64,000 bases of DNA from Ignavibacteriota bacterium. Its GTDB lineage: Bacteria > Bacteroidota > Ignavibacteria > Ignavibacteriales > Melioribacteraceae. The stretch is from assembly GCA_013112585.1 (NCBI GenBank), contig JABFGH010000026.1, forward strand, positions 1 through 64,000, in the 5' to 3' direction. A model generated the notes under the pieces. The model was not told the DNA's origin. It saw nothing but the letters and a program-made list of their open reading frames with translations, and made no database searches. The position numbers and the translations under genes are program-made. Below, one piece after another: positions 23,626 through 33,142 of the stretch. Position 1 is the first letter of the stretch. Each line of letters starts with the position of its first letter.

Positions 23626-25371
23626 ATGAAAAAGTTATTTTTCATTTTTCTCCTCACACTTACCTACACCATAAACCTAACCACCAATGCCGAAGTACGC
23701 TTTGTAAGCAAAACCGGCAGCAGCACACCACCCTACACAAGCTGGGCAACTGCGGCGGATAGCATACAGAAGTGTATAGACATTAGCAGCTTTGGTGATA
23801 CTATATTTGTTGGCGAAGGAACTTACCGTGAGTTTGTTAGACTAAACGAAGGGAGGAGTTTAATTGGAACCGGTTATGATAATTGTATTATTGATGGCAG
23901 AACACTTGGAATAAATTCAGACACAACCAATTTAATTGAAATTAAAGATAGTTGCTTAATTAGTGGATTTAAGATTATTGTCTCTAATTTTTTTGTTTCA
24001 TTTTACAGAGGACATGCGATCTGGGCGCATACCGATTCTACTGAAGGAAACTATACATCGACAATAAAAAATAATTTTATTACACAAGCTTATTACGGAA
24101 TTAGAACAAACTTAATTGATGCAATCATTACTGAAAACATAATCACAGAATGTGAAGTTGGGATTATTTTTAGCTTAACATTTTATTCAAGTGATCATTA
24201 TGTAAGTGAAAATATTATACGTGCAACTGGTACTAGCGTTAAGAGCGGGCCTGGTAATAAAGCAAACATATATAATAATGTGATTTATTTAGAATCAACT
24301 ACTGCTAAAGCTTCAGTTTCTAATTGGGAATTAAATTTTTATAATAATTTGATTATATCAAAAGGCAACAGCAGCAGGGGTGTCGCTAATTCAACATTTA
24401 CCACAAATATTATCAACAATACATTTATAGGTTACACAGTCATACCAATATTGGCACATGATAACAATGTAATTAAAAACAACATTATATTTAATAGTGG
24501 AATAGGTATTGATAATGATGCCTTAAATACCACAATAAAGTATAATTGTTTATGGGATTTAATTGTAATATCAAGACCATACCCGCTGGATACAACAAAT
24601 ATAATTGCTGACCCAATGTTTGCAGATACATCAAATGAGGATTATCATTTACAAATGTTTTCACCGTGCATTGATGTAGGTGATCCTACAATATTTGACA
24701 AGGATGGTTCAAGAAGTGATATTGGAGTTTACGGGGGACCTAATGGAGAAAGTTATACATATCAAAACTTAGATCCTCGCCCTCCAAGAAATATTCACGG
24801 GGAAATAATTGAAGAAAATAAAGTGAAAATTGATTGGAAACCAAATAGTGAAGCAGATTTATTTGGTTACAAAATTTACAGGGATAGTATTGCGAACTTT
24901 TCAATATCACCTTTGACATTAATTTCAGCAATAAGTGATACGGTATTTATTGAGGAGTATAAAGCTGAAACGAATTTGTACTATAAAGTAACGGCAATAG
25001 ATTCAACTGAAAATGAATCGGAGCCGGGAGAAGAAGTAACAATACTACTAACTGGAATTAATGAAATAGAAATAAAAGAAAAAGATTTTCAATTATACCA
25101 GAATTATCCTAATCCATTCAATCCAACTACAAACATTTCTTTTCATTTAGATGAACCCGGTTTTGTAAAACTTATAATTTATGATGCCAAAGGTGAAAAA
25201 ATAAATCAGCTGATAAGCAAGGAAATGGGTAAAGGATATTTTGAAGTAGAGTATCCGGCAGAAAATAATAATAATAATTTGGCTGCAGGTGTTTATGTCT
25301 ATTCAATAACAATAACTGGAAAGGATAAAAAGATAAGACACGCTGCAAAAAAAATGATGCTTTTAAAATAA
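23626..25371 (+). CDS. Secreted right-handed beta-helix protein with T9SS type A sorting domain
   Basis: This is a 581-residue exported protein. Signal peptide about 1-22 (MKKLFFIFLLTLTYTINLTT). Residues about 25-370 have the pectate-lyase-like parallel beta-helix pattern (FGDTIFVGEGTYREFVRL, then repeated NNxI/IxNNTFxG rungs). A fibronectin III-like domain follows (about 385-475). The C-terminal domain (about 490-581) carries NYPNPFNPTT and ends with a basic tail KKMMLLK, the type IX sorting signal for outer-membrane passage and surface attachment. No polysaccharide lyase active site can be assigned. A homologously sorted gene follows after 45 bases. Confidence 0.85.
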   Translation: MKKLFFIFLLTLTYTINLTTNAEVRFVSKTGSSTPPYTSWATAADSIQKCIDISSFGDTIFVGEGTYREFVRLNEGRSLIGTGYDNCIIDGRTLGINSDTTNLIEIKDSCLISGFKIIVSNFFVSFYRGHAIWAHTDSTEGNYTSTIKNNFITQAYYGIRTNLIDAIITENIITECEVGIIFSLTFYSSDHYVSENIIRATGTSVKSGPGNKANIYNNVIYLESTTAKASVSNWELNFYNNLIISKGNSSRGVANSTFTTNIINNTFIGYTVIPILAHDNNVIKNNIIFNSGIGIDNDALNTTIKYNCLWDLIVISRPYPLDTTNIIADPMFADTSNEDYHLQMFSPCIDVGDPTIFDKDGSRSDIGVYGGPNGESYTYQNLDPRPPRNIHGEIIEENKVKIDWKPNSEADLFGYKIYRDSIANFSISPLTLISAISDTVFIEEYKAETNLYYKVTAIDSTENESEPGEEVTILLTGINEIEIKEKDFQLYQNYPNPFNPTTNISFHLDEPGFVKLIIYDAKGEKINQLISKEMGKGYFEVEYPAENNNNNLAAGVYVYSITITGKDKKIRHAAKKMMLLK

Positions 25372-25416
25372 CGTTTCACTTAAAAATATACTCCAAAAAC
25401 TTATATAGAGGTGTTT

Positions 25417-28161
25417 ATGAAAGCAAGCATTATTTTATATCTAATCTCAAGTTTATTTTTCTCCGGAAATTTAGCTGCGCAAGCACTACAAGGTATTCCT
25501 GATAAGATAACATTAGGCACGTACGCAGGTACCGCAACAAGTCATAATGATGATTCAACATACTTAAGATATGTAAGGGAATTAAACTTAAATACTGTAA
25601 TTCACAATCTCAATAATCAAAACAAACCTTTTCTCACAAATTTAGAAGTGATTGCCTCAACAGCAAAAGATGAATACGATCGCATTTATTACTATACACA
25701 AGGTTATAATTCGCAATGGGAAATTAATTCAAGTACAATTACCACAAATGAAGTTGGATTTAAGCAATCTAACGGCATACTTTATTCAGATAGATGGTCA
25801 AATGGGGGTAACATTGATGCTGAATTAAGAGGTCCGCGTTATGATCAGGAAAAAAAATATCGACAAAATTCGTTTATGAGAAATGACTCTCTTTTTTACG
25901 TTGTAAAAATTAGAATTAGAACTGAGCAATCATATGAAACTGCAGCGAATATCTGTAAAGTTGAATTTATTTATGCTGATGATTCAACTAATATGCCATT
26001 AAGATACCCTGAAATATTAAATACTATTCAAGTGGGCGCAAATTGGACAGACGTGTTATTAGAATATGACTACTATGCACTGACTTCAAAAACAAATTTT
26101 CCTAACAATGAAATGATTGAAAATGTGTATGGTAAGGGTTTGTATATTGTAATATCATCAATGACACCCCGCTTGAAATTTGAAATTGATTTTATTGAAT
26201 TTTTGGATAAAGAAATCTGGAAGGATAATTATTTAGATAATACCGGTTCAACATCCGAACTAGAGACCTATATTTCGAAACCTGAATTCAGTGATATAAA
26301 ATATTTTTACTCACAAGACGAACCAAATTTACGTGAACAGGCAATTCCTTTTAACACCGTAAAAGAGGCAATATCTGGTCACGCAAATTACAAACCATTG
26401 TTTACAACCTACTACCCAAAATGGGATGAAAAATATTGTGGAGAGCTTCAGTTTCCTTTAATAAAAACTTTTAATTACGATCAAATGATGTTTTATTATT
26501 ATCCGGTAATTAGGGAAAAGTGGCTGCATAGCGACTATACAAGCCTAAATTATGGAGAAGCCTATAATTTACTCAGTTTTGCCCGGCACTTGCTAAACAG
26601 ATCGAAAGAAGAATTTGCTGATGAGAATATCTGGTACGGACTTCAAGTTCATGGTTATCAAAATGACAATAATCCGAGCTATTCTCCATTAAGAAATCCT
26701 ACAACTAATGAAATAAAGGTTCAAACCTTAATGGCATTAGCTCATGGGATGAAGGGAATATTTTTCTATAACGTACCAACAAATATTTCAACCAGCGGAC
26801 CAATAAGCTATAACCTTGGTCTTATTGATATGGACTTAACAAGAAATTATAAGTATTTCTTTTTACGCGATGATCTTATCCCAAGAATAAGAAATAGTTG
26901 GGAAACCCATTTGGTTAAGTTGGAATACTATAATAAATACGATCAATACTTTTATGATCCTACTGTTGGTGATTTGAGTCCTTACAACAATACCGGGAAT
27001 ATTAATGGATTTGAACTTGAAAATCTCAGTGGAACTAATCATCATATTCTTGTAACTCAATTAGATAATAAAGTAGAACCCTCTAAAAGCATCTACTATT
27101 CAGTAATTAATTTGGTCACATCAACATCGTATCATCCGAATTCAATTCAACCAATAAGTATTAAATATGAGATACCCTCTCTGTTCAATGGCTATCGCAA
27201 CATACGCTTTAGGGATTTAGAAGATTCCTTTGACGAAACATTTGATAATAATTCTACACAAGCAAATTACCTTAACCATAACCTTTCACCTGGTGACGGA
27301 GTATTTATTCAAACCGGACCCGTATTAAAAATTGGCGGCAACTTTGTTTTTGATGATACAGTAAAAACTGCTATTACCCTAACTGAAGCTATGACAATTA
27401 AACCAAATGCAACGTTAACTCTGAATAAGTTTTATTCTATTTCTGAAGATATCTATGTTGAAGACGGTGGAATGGTTGAAACTAATTTGTATGGCGGTAT
27501 TGCATTTAGTAATAACGCTGAACTTTTATTTGCAGATTGGAGTGATGGACTTGTAATTTCACAAAATGACACTCATCCAAAACTTTATTGGACAGAATAT
27601 CCAAGTGAAGAATCAACAGTAAAGTATGAGATTTATAGAAAGAAGGATTCACCAAATTTTCAATTAGTTCATACAATAACAGACAAATCAATAACAGAGT
27701 TTACAGACACTGATGTTAATATAATGCTTACACCGGCAGCAAATCCAACCAATGCAAAATATTATGTAAAAGTATATGAAAGACCAACTAAGGTTTGGAT
27801 AGAGCAAGACCAAACCATAACGGTAACAATAACACCGGTATATGGTGAAGCACCGGCAAAGAAATTAGCAGAAGAACTTATCATTACTGAATATAAATTA
27901 GAACAAAATCACCCCAACCCTTTTAACCCAACAACAGTAATAACTTACCAGGTACCAAAACAAAGTCATGTAACAATAAAAGTTTACGATATACTCGGGA
28001 AGGAAATAACTGAACTTGTAAACTCCACAAAAGCGGTTGGCATTTACAATGTAACATTTGATGCAACATCCGTCAGCCGACGGATTTCAAGCGGCACATA
28101 TATTTATAGAATGGAGGCAGGTAAATATGTGGAGAGCAGGAAGATGATAATTTTAAAGTAG
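25417..28161 (+). CDS. Large secreted protein with T9SS type A sorting domain, possible glycoside-hydrolase-like fold
   Basis: This is a protein of 914 residues. The frame opens at GTG 25411 but AGAGG lies 5 bases before the ATG at 25417, and MKASIILYLISSLFFSGNLAAQ is a clear signal peptide. The middle (about 250-510) contains FYSQDEPN and LMALAHGMKGIFFYNVPT, reminiscent of TIM-barrel glycosidases with a conserved Glu; this is a resemblance only. The C-terminus has the sorting domain (HPNPFNPTT, ESRKMIILK). Within that domain six residues, SVSRRI (about 885-890), are encoded by an 18-bp palindrome found also in the repeats at 47176 and 48540. Confidence 0.75.
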   Translation: MKASIILYLISSLFFSGNLAAQALQGIPDKITLGTYAGTATSHNDDSTYLRYVRELNLNTVIHNLNNQNKPFLTNLEVIASTAKDEYDRIYYYTQGYNSQWEINSSTITTNEVGFKQSNGILYSDRWSNGGNIDAELRGPRYDQEKKYRQNSFMRNDSLFYVVKIRIRTEQSYETAANICKVEFIYADDSTNMPLRYPEILNTIQVGANWTDVLLEYDYYALTSKTNFPNNEMIENVYGKGLYIVISSMTPRLKFEIDFIEFLDKEIWKDNYLDNTGSTSELETYISKPEFSDIKYFYSQDEPNLREQAIPFNTVKEAISGHANYKPLFTTYYPKWDEKYCGELQFPLIKTFNYDQMMFYYYPVIREKWLHSDYTSLNYGEAYNLLSFARHLLNRSKEEFADENIWYGLQVHGYQNDNNPSYSPLRNPTTNEIKVQTLMALAHGMKGIFFYNVPTNISTSGPISYNLGLIDMDLTRNYKYFFLRDDLIPRIRNSWETHLVKLEYYNKYDQYFYDPTVGDLSPYNNTGNINGFELENLSGTNHHILVTQLDNKVEPSKSIYYSVINLVTSTSYHPNSIQPISIKYEIPSLFNGYRNIRFRDLEDSFDETFDNNSTQANYLNHNLSPGDGVFIQTGPVLKIGGNFVFDDTVKTAITLTEAMTIKPNATLTLNKFYSISEDIYVEDGGMVETNLYGGIAFSNNAELLFADWSDGLVISQNDTHPKLYWTEYPSEESTVKYEIYRKKDSPNFQLVHTITDKSITEFTDTDVNIMLTPAANPTNAKYYVKVYERPTKVWIEQDQTITVTITPVYGEAPAKKLAEELIITEYKLEQNHPNPFNPTTVITYQVPKQSHVTIKVYDILGKEITELVNSTKAVGIYNVTFDATSVSRRISSGTYIYRMEAGKYVESRKMIILK
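28068..28085. repeat. 18-bp palindromic repeat unit in frame inside a T9SS cargo gene
   Basis: ATCCGTC-AGCC-GACGGAT is a perfect 7-4-7 palindrome. The identical 18 bases occur at 48540-48557, and the inverted form with one mismatch at 47176-47193, both inside the MITE-like elements. Here it lies in the sorting domain coding region and keeps the frame. Confidence 0.7.
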
Positions 28162-28199
28162 CATTTACTCCACATCTGAAAAAGGCTTTCACTAAAGTA

Positions 28200-28320
28200 C
28201 AAGCGTCATCACGAGAGAAGCGAAGTGGGCTAATTTAATATTCATATTCGAAAGATTGCTTCAGCAAAAAACGCTTCGCAATGACATTAATACAATTTTG
28301 AGATAGCCTCCTCAAAATAA
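28200..28320. repeat. Degenerate GTCATTGCGA-type dispersed repeat and hairpin
   Basis: GCGTCATCACGAGAGAAGCG (from about 28203) and the inverted CGCTTCGCAATGAC (about 28272-28285) flank AGATTGCTTC, the same words as in the elements at 47127 and 48505, but without their terminal inverted repeats. A hairpin of ATTTTGAG/CTCAAAAT (28295-28318) follows, which may end the T9SS transcript although no T-tract is present. Confidence 0.5.
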
Positions 28321-28392
28321 ATCAACTCTCTTAATTATTTAAATCAGATTTCATATCTTTAATTAATCAATAATAAATTTAAATGATGCAAG

Positions 28393-29277
28393 ATGAATTA
28401 CAGAGTACTTCTATTTTATAAATATGTAAATGTTAGCGATCCGCAAAAATTTCAAAAGGAGCATTTGGAGTTTTGTTTTGCAAATGATATTAAGGGTCGT
28501 GTTTTTGTTGCCGACGAAGGAATAAACGGAACCGTTTCCGGCACAGTTGAAAATATTGAAAAGTATAAAACTCACTTAACAAGCTTTGCTGAATTTAATG
28601 ATATTTGGTTCAAGGAAGATGAGGCAAGTGAACATGCTTTTAGGAAAACTCACGTACGTGTTAAAAAGGAAATTGTAAACTCGGATGTACTGGATGTAGA
28701 TTTTGCTAACGGCGGTAAACGACTGCAGCCTGATGAACTGAATAAATTTTATGAGTCGGGTAAAGATTTTATAATTGTTGATGCACGAAATAATTATGAA
28801 AGTGTAATAGGTAATTTCAAAAATTCTATCACCCCCAATATGGATACTTTCCGTGATTGGAAAGATGTTGCGGCACAGCTTGCAGAGCAGAAGGATAAAA
28901 CTGTTGTAACCTACTGCACAGGCGGCATCCGATGTGAAAAAGCATCAGCGTATTTAGTGGAGCAGGGCTTCAAAGATGTTTACCAACTTGAAGGCGGAAT
29001 TGTAAACTATACAAAACAATACCCCGATAAATTTTGGCAGGGCAGCATTTTTGTTTTTGATGAACGCAGAATAGTTGAACCAAACACGAAGGAAGAATTA
29101 AAGCATACCGCCGAATGCTACTACTGCAGCAAGCCTACCTCATACTACATTAATTGTCACAATCAAAATTGCGATAAATTATTAATTAGCTGTCACGATT
29201 GCAAAGTTGAAAATGAATACTGCTGCAGTGATGAATGCCGTGCCTCTGATAATAAGAGAAAAGCTTTTCACGGTTAA
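28393..29277 (+). CDS. trhO: tRNA uridine(34) hydroxylase TrhO, rhodanese-domain protein
   Basis: TrhO (YceA family) makes 5-hydroxyuridine at the wobble base of tRNA using oxygen. The 294-residue protein has the N-terminal acylphosphatase-like domain (RVFVADEGINGTVSGT, about 36-51), a rhodanese domain (about 120-220) with the catalytic Cys in TYCTGGIRCEKAS (about 175), and a C-terminal Cys-rich zinc-binding tail (CYYC, CHNQNC, CHDC, CCSDEC; about 240-285). Starts near MNYRVLLFYKY. It converges with the rRNA methyltransferase gene, sharing 4 bases at the stops. Confidence 0.93.
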   Translation: MNYRVLLFYKYVNVSDPQKFQKEHLEFCFANDIKGRVFVADEGINGTVSGTVENIEKYKTHLTSFAEFNDIWFKEDEASEHAFRKTHVRVKKEIVNSDVLDVDFANGGKRLQPDELNKFYESGKDFIIVDARNNYESVIGNFKNSITPNMDTFRDWKDVAAQLAEQKDKTVVTYCTGGIRCEKASAYLVEQGFKDVYQLEGGIVNYTKQYPDKFWQGSIFVFDERRIVEPNTKEELKHTAECYYCSKPTSYYINCHNQNCDKLLISCHDCKVENEYCCSDECRASDNKRKAFHG

Positions 29278-30710
29278 TCGGCTGGAAAAATTATTTCATG
29301 CGAGCGCAATGAGCGAGGGAATTGACTTTTGAGTCCATCGCCGGATGCTGAAGCTGTTCCCAATATTTCATTTTTCCACTTAATTGCTTTTTGCCCCTTT
29401 TCCGTACTTTCACCCTTAACAGTTTGACCCTGCAAATATTTTTTTAAGTCCGCTTCATTCTCTAACTCAATTATATTTAAGTTTATGTATTCCGCCAAAA
29501 CCCTTGCCGCATTAGAATGTAAGTGAATATACCCTCTTCTATCGAACACACCAAACTTAGAACCGATGCGTGTAAATGGATTAAGGTTATCGGCTTCCCA
29601 ACTTCCATCTATAAAAAATATGTCATTTTTCTTGATCAAAAATTTGTAACGGTTCAAAACGTCAAACGGTATTCCAAATCGTTCTTCAATTTGTTTAAGT
29701 TTGTCAATCATGTCTTTGCTGTGTGCAGTAATTAATTTTTGATCTTTACCGTTTATCGTTATCTGTTCATTCGCATCAATATTTTCAAGCTTACGCAGCT
29801 TTGCTACAAAAAAACCTTCGGAGTCAACTTCCCACGGTATAACCCGTTTGGCATTTTTTATTTGCGGGTTTAATTTTTCTTCCTCGAATTCTATAAATGC
29901 ATCTTCACATTTAATCGGAAGCTCAATCGGCAGCAATTCAACGGGATAATTATTCAATATTTTGTTCAGCACTAATTCATTCTCTTCAATTGCTAATGTG
30001 CAGGTTGAGTAAATTATTTCCCCTCCCGTTTTTAGCATTTTTATTGCGCTGACAAGAAGTTTGTACTGAATGTTAGCAAGCAGTTCGGTTTTACTTTCTT
30101 CCCACCAGTTATTAACCTCATTCTTTTTTTGAAGCACACCCAAAGCCGTACAGGGTGCGTCAACTAAAATTTTATCAAAATAGTTATTGTAAACCTTGCT
30201 TAAATTTTCACCCTTAAAATTTATTATTCCCATGTTTATTGATTTCATCTTATCCAGATTATAGACGAGCACCCTAATACGTGAATTGGAAACTTCATTT
30301 GCATAAAGCGTACCTTGATAATTCATCAGTTCCGAAAGCTGTGTTGATTTGGAACCGGGGGCAGCACATAAATCAAGCGTCCGATCCTCTTTAGCCGGGT
30401 TTAAAATTAGCGGCGGCACCATTGATGAAAGACTCTGGATATAATATTTGCCGATTGTGTATTCAATCGTTTTACCTATTAATTCATTACCCTTAATTAC
30501 ACGATAAGCTGATTCGATGCTTCCAACTTGCTCAACTTCAATATTATACTTTTTCAAACCTTCAATTATTTCACCGGGGTTATCAAAAGTTGTAGGAATT
30601 CGAATATACTGGCTATGATCTTCTTCAACATAGTCGGAATATTTTTTTAAGTATTCTGCTCCGAAATGTTTAAGGATATACTCTGAAATATTGCTGCCTA
30701 TTTTGAACAT
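29274..30710 (-). CDS. NOL1/NOP2/Sun-family (RsmB/RsmF-like) 5-methylcytosine RNA methyltransferase
   Basis: This 478-residue cytoplasmic enzyme methylates cytosine C5 in rRNA with S-adenosylmethionine. The SAM loop is DLCAAPGSKSTQLS (about 110), the motif IV catalytic Pro-Cys is DAPCTALGV (about 184), and the second Cys is in YSTCTLAIEENE (about 237). The C-terminal about 110 residues (FTRIGSKFGVFDRRGYIHL) look like the PUA-like domain of RsmF/YebU rather than RsmB, which has an N-terminal NusB domain instead. Last gene of the co-directional run from zur. The exact target base is not decidable here. Confidence 0.88.
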   Translation of the reverse strand: MFKIGSNISEYILKHFGAEYLKKYSDYVEEDHSQYIRIPTTFDNPGEIIEGLKKYNIEVEQVGSIESAYRVIKGNELIGKTIEYTIGKYYIQSLSSMVPPLILNPAKEDRTLDLCAAPGSKSTQLSELMNYQGTLYANEVSNSRIRVLVYNLDKMKSINMGIINFKGENLSKVYNNYFDKILVDAPCTALGVLQKKNEVNNWWEESKTELLANIQYKLLVSAIKMLKTGGEIIYSTCTLAIEENELVLNKILNNYPVELLPIELPIKCEDAFIEFEEEKLNPQIKNAKRVIPWEVDSEGFFVAKLRKLENIDANEQITINGKDQKLITAHSKDMIDKLKQIEERFGIPFDVLNRYKFLIKKNDIFFIDGSWEADNLNPFTRIGSKFGVFDRRGYIHLHSNAARVLAEYINLNIIELENEADLKKYLQGQTVKGESTEKGQKAIKWKNEILGTASASGDGLKSQFPRSLRSHEIIFPAD

Positions 30711-30715
30711 CCGCC

Positions 30716-31144
30716 CTAAAACCTTTGAATATTCAATGCTTGAAAAATATGACTGGAGATTTCTAAAAATCTTGTTGATTCAGGAAATTCCAATTTGAAT
30801 TCCTTTTCAACTTCTTTTAAAATAGTATCCAGATGAAGTTCATATTGCTTAACAATTTTGGCAGTATCATTATCATCTAAAGGCAGGTTTATCTTTGAGG
30901 GCTTATACCTGTTTGCATATAGTACAAATTTAGCTTCTGTAAAAGAGGAAGCGTTAAAAATTAAATTGCCCCCGACATCAAGCAGTTCGAAAGACCCAAA
31001 TAATTCAGGACCAAGAATTAAGTTTTTATTGGGCAATGAAATTTCTTTAGTTGGAACACTCTCAACAAAATCATCAGGAAAGACTTTCAGCTTTTCATCT
31101 TTTATCAACTTAATCCATTTCTGCTGAAAATCTTTTTGTGTCAT
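30716..31144 (-). CDS. Hypothetical protein in the lgt/rRNA methyltransferase run
   Basis: This 142-residue soluble protein has mixed alpha/beta composition, no signal peptide and no cysteines. Its start overlaps the stop of the upstream PD40 lipoprotein gene by 4 bases (ATGA) and its stop lies 5 bases before the rRNA methyltransferase start, so it is translationally coupled on both sides and surely real. I do not recognise a family. Features such as LPNKNLILGPELFGSFELLD and an acidic helical C-terminus are the only notable ones. Confidence 0.75.
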   Translation of the reverse strand: MTQKDFQQKWIKLIKDEKLKVFPDDFVESVPTKEISLPNKNLILGPELFGSFELLDVGGNLIFNASSFTEAKFVLYANRYKPSKINLPLDDNDTAKIVKQYELHLDTILKEVEKEFKLEFPESTRFLEISSHIFQALNIQRF

Positions 31145-32295
31145 TTAGCAGCCGCACTATTAGGTTTCTTAAAATTCATATCTGCGGCGTTTGGTTTCTC
31201 AATCCAATCGGCAACAAAAACATTAGTCTCACGGCTTTCGGCTTCATCCGTTCTTCGGTTAGAAGCAAATGCAATTTTTTTACCATCATGCGAGAACATA
31301 GGGAAAGCATCGAAAGTGTTGGAGTTTGTAATTTGCTGCAATCCGGTTCCATCAATATTTATAAGGAATATGTCAAATATTCTTCCGCCTTGTTTAAGAG
31401 AATGGTGATTTGAGGCGAAAACAATTTTTTGATTACTCGGATGAAAATAGGGAGCCCAATTTGCGCCTAAAAAATTTGTTACTTGAACTGCATTTTTCCC
31501 ATCAATATCGGCAACAAAAATATTTAATGCTTTTGGTTCAACAAATCCGTCTTCCAGTAAATCTTTATAAATCTCTGCTTGTGTTCCTGTTGGTCTGCTT
31601 GCACGCCAAACAATTTTTTTTGAATCATGAGAGAAAAATGCACCGCCGTCATAACCAAGTTCCGAAGTAAGCTGTAGTAATTCTTCCGTTGCTATTTCGT
31701 AACGCCAAAGTTCAAGGTCACCGCTTCGGGTAGATGTAAAAATTATATATTTGCCATCGGGCGAAACTGTCGGTTCGGCATCGTAGCCTTCTCCGCCAAT
31801 TAATAATTTTTCATTTTCATAATTTTCATCGGTAACATAAATATCATAAGTATCATAAATTGCCCAAACATACCTGCCGCCCATAAACATTGGTGCATCG
31901 GGGCAGTCTTTGTCAGCCGCATGCGTTGATGAATAAATTATTCTCCCGTCGGTTAAAAAATAGCTGCATGTTGTTCTCCCCAATCCTGTTGAAACTAATT
32001 GGTATTGTTTACCGCTGCCGAGTTTTGATCCATCGGCATTCATTACATATATTTGGTCGCAGCCTTGATTATTTATTTTATCCCAGTCACTTTGGAATAC
32101 TAGTTTTTGATTATCAAAACTCCAATATGCTTCTGCGTTATTTCCGCCGAAGGTTAACTGTGTTACATTTCTTAAATGATATTCACCGGTAAACCGTAAT
32201 GAGTCTGCACCCGGATTATATTCTGAATCCTTATCGGTACTGCAGGAAAAGATTATAGATATAAAAACTAGTAAAGCAAAAATTTTCCGTATCAA
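31141..32295 (-). CDS. PD40 (TolB-like) beta-propeller lipoprotein
   Basis: This 384-residue predicted lipoprotein has the signal MIRKIFALLVFISIIFSC (Cys18). The chain is made of TolB-like PD40 blades: AYWSFDNQKLVFQSD, PTVSPDGKYIIFTSTRSGDLELW, FSHDSKKIVWRAS, FHPSNQKIVFAS and FSHDGKKIAFASNRR. It likely sits on the periplasmic face of a membrane and binds other envelope proteins or polymers. It lies 14 bases after lgt, the enzyme that lipidates such proteins. It belongs to the same fold class as the protein at 4086-5585 but lacks its N-terminal domains. Confidence 0.8.
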   Translation of the reverse strand: MIRKIFALLVFISIIFSCSTDKDSEYNPGADSLRFTGEYHLRNVTQLTFGGNNAEAYWSFDNQKLVFQSDWDKINNQGCDQIYVMNADGSKLGSGKQYQLVSTGLGRTTCSYFLTDGRIIYSSTHAADKDCPDAPMFMGGRYVWAIYDTYDIYVTDENYENEKLLIGGEGYDAEPTVSPDGKYIIFTSTRSGDLELWRYEIATEELLQLTSELGYDGGAFFSHDSKKIVWRASRPTGTQAEIYKDLLEDGFVEPKALNIFVADIDGKNAVQVTNFLGANWAPYFHPSNQKIVFASNHHSLKQGGRIFDIFLINIDGTGLQQITNSNTFDAFPMFSHDGKKIAFASNRRTDEAESRETNVFVADWIEKPNAADMNFKKPNSAAAK

Positions 32296-32309
32296 TTTAT
32301 CACCATAAC

Positions 32310-33122
32310 TTATTTTTTAGTTTCAATTTTAATTACTTTTTTAGGTTGCCAAAATAATAGCACAATTCCCAGTATTACTAATGGTATGCTAAGAATCTGC
32401 CCCATGTTCAATGCCATTCCGGCTTCAAAACTTGATTGAACTTCTTTAAAGCGTTCAACAAAAATTCTAAATCCAAAAATCATTATTAAGAAAATTCCAA
32501 AAATTAGTCCGTCCTTAACTTTCCCGTCCTTAATTTTATAGATAAAAAATATTGTTAAAAAAGTAATCAAGTAAGCAATAGCTTCATAAAGCTGGGCGGG
32601 GTGTCTTGGCATTAATCGTTCCTGCGCTGTTAAACCGGGTGCTGCTAAAAATTTTATTGCCCAGGGCACATCACCCGGTACGCCGATTATTTCAGAATTA
32701 AAAAAGTTACCAACGCGGATAAAAAATGCCGCAAGTGCAACAGTAATAACTACTCTATCCATCACCCATAAGTAAGTCTGGTCATTTCTTCCTTTAATGT
32801 AAAGGTAAACAGCAATTAAAATTCCAACGGCAGCGCCATGACTTGCTAAACCGCCTTCCCAGACTTTAAGTATCTCAATCGGGTTACTAAGATAATAGCT
32901 TGGATTATAAAATAAACAATGTCCTAACCGTGCCCCTATTACTGTTCCGCCAACCATATACCAAACTAAATCGTTTAGATCCTTCTCTTTCTTCTTTTCC
33001 TTTTTGAATATCCACAACATTATTTGGAAGCCTACAATGAAAGATGTGGCGAATAGTAAACCATACCATCTAACTGTAAACGGACCAATCGAAAATATTT
33101 CCGGACTGATACTCCATTCCAT
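32310..33122 (-). CDS. lgt: Prolipoprotein diacylglyceryl transferase
   Basis: Lgt transfers diacylglycerol from phosphatidylglycerol to the lipobox cysteine of prolipoproteins at the inner membrane. The 270-residue protein has about seven transmembrane helices. The family signature is IRVGNFFNSEIIG (about 139-151), followed by VPWAIKF, and the conserved HPAQLYEA (about 182-189) and GLASHGAAVG (about 91) are present. The gene lies 20 bases after znuB in the same direction, so it could be read through from the zinc operon. Confidence 0.95.
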   Translation of the reverse strand: MEWSISPEIFSIGPFTVRWYGLLFATSFIVGFQIMLWIFKKEKKKEKDLNDLVWYMVGGTVIGARLGHCLFYNPSYYLSNPIEILKVWEGGLASHGAAVGILIAVYLYIKGRNDQTYLWVMDRVVITVALAAFFIRVGNFFNSEIIGVPGDVPWAIKFLAAPGLTAQERLMPRHPAQLYEAIAYLITFLTIFFIYKIKDGKVKDGLIFGIFLIMIFGFRIFVERFKEVQSSFEAGMALNMGQILSIPLVILGIVLLFWQPKKVIKIETKK

Positions 33123-33142
33123 TTATTAGTATTCCTTAAATA

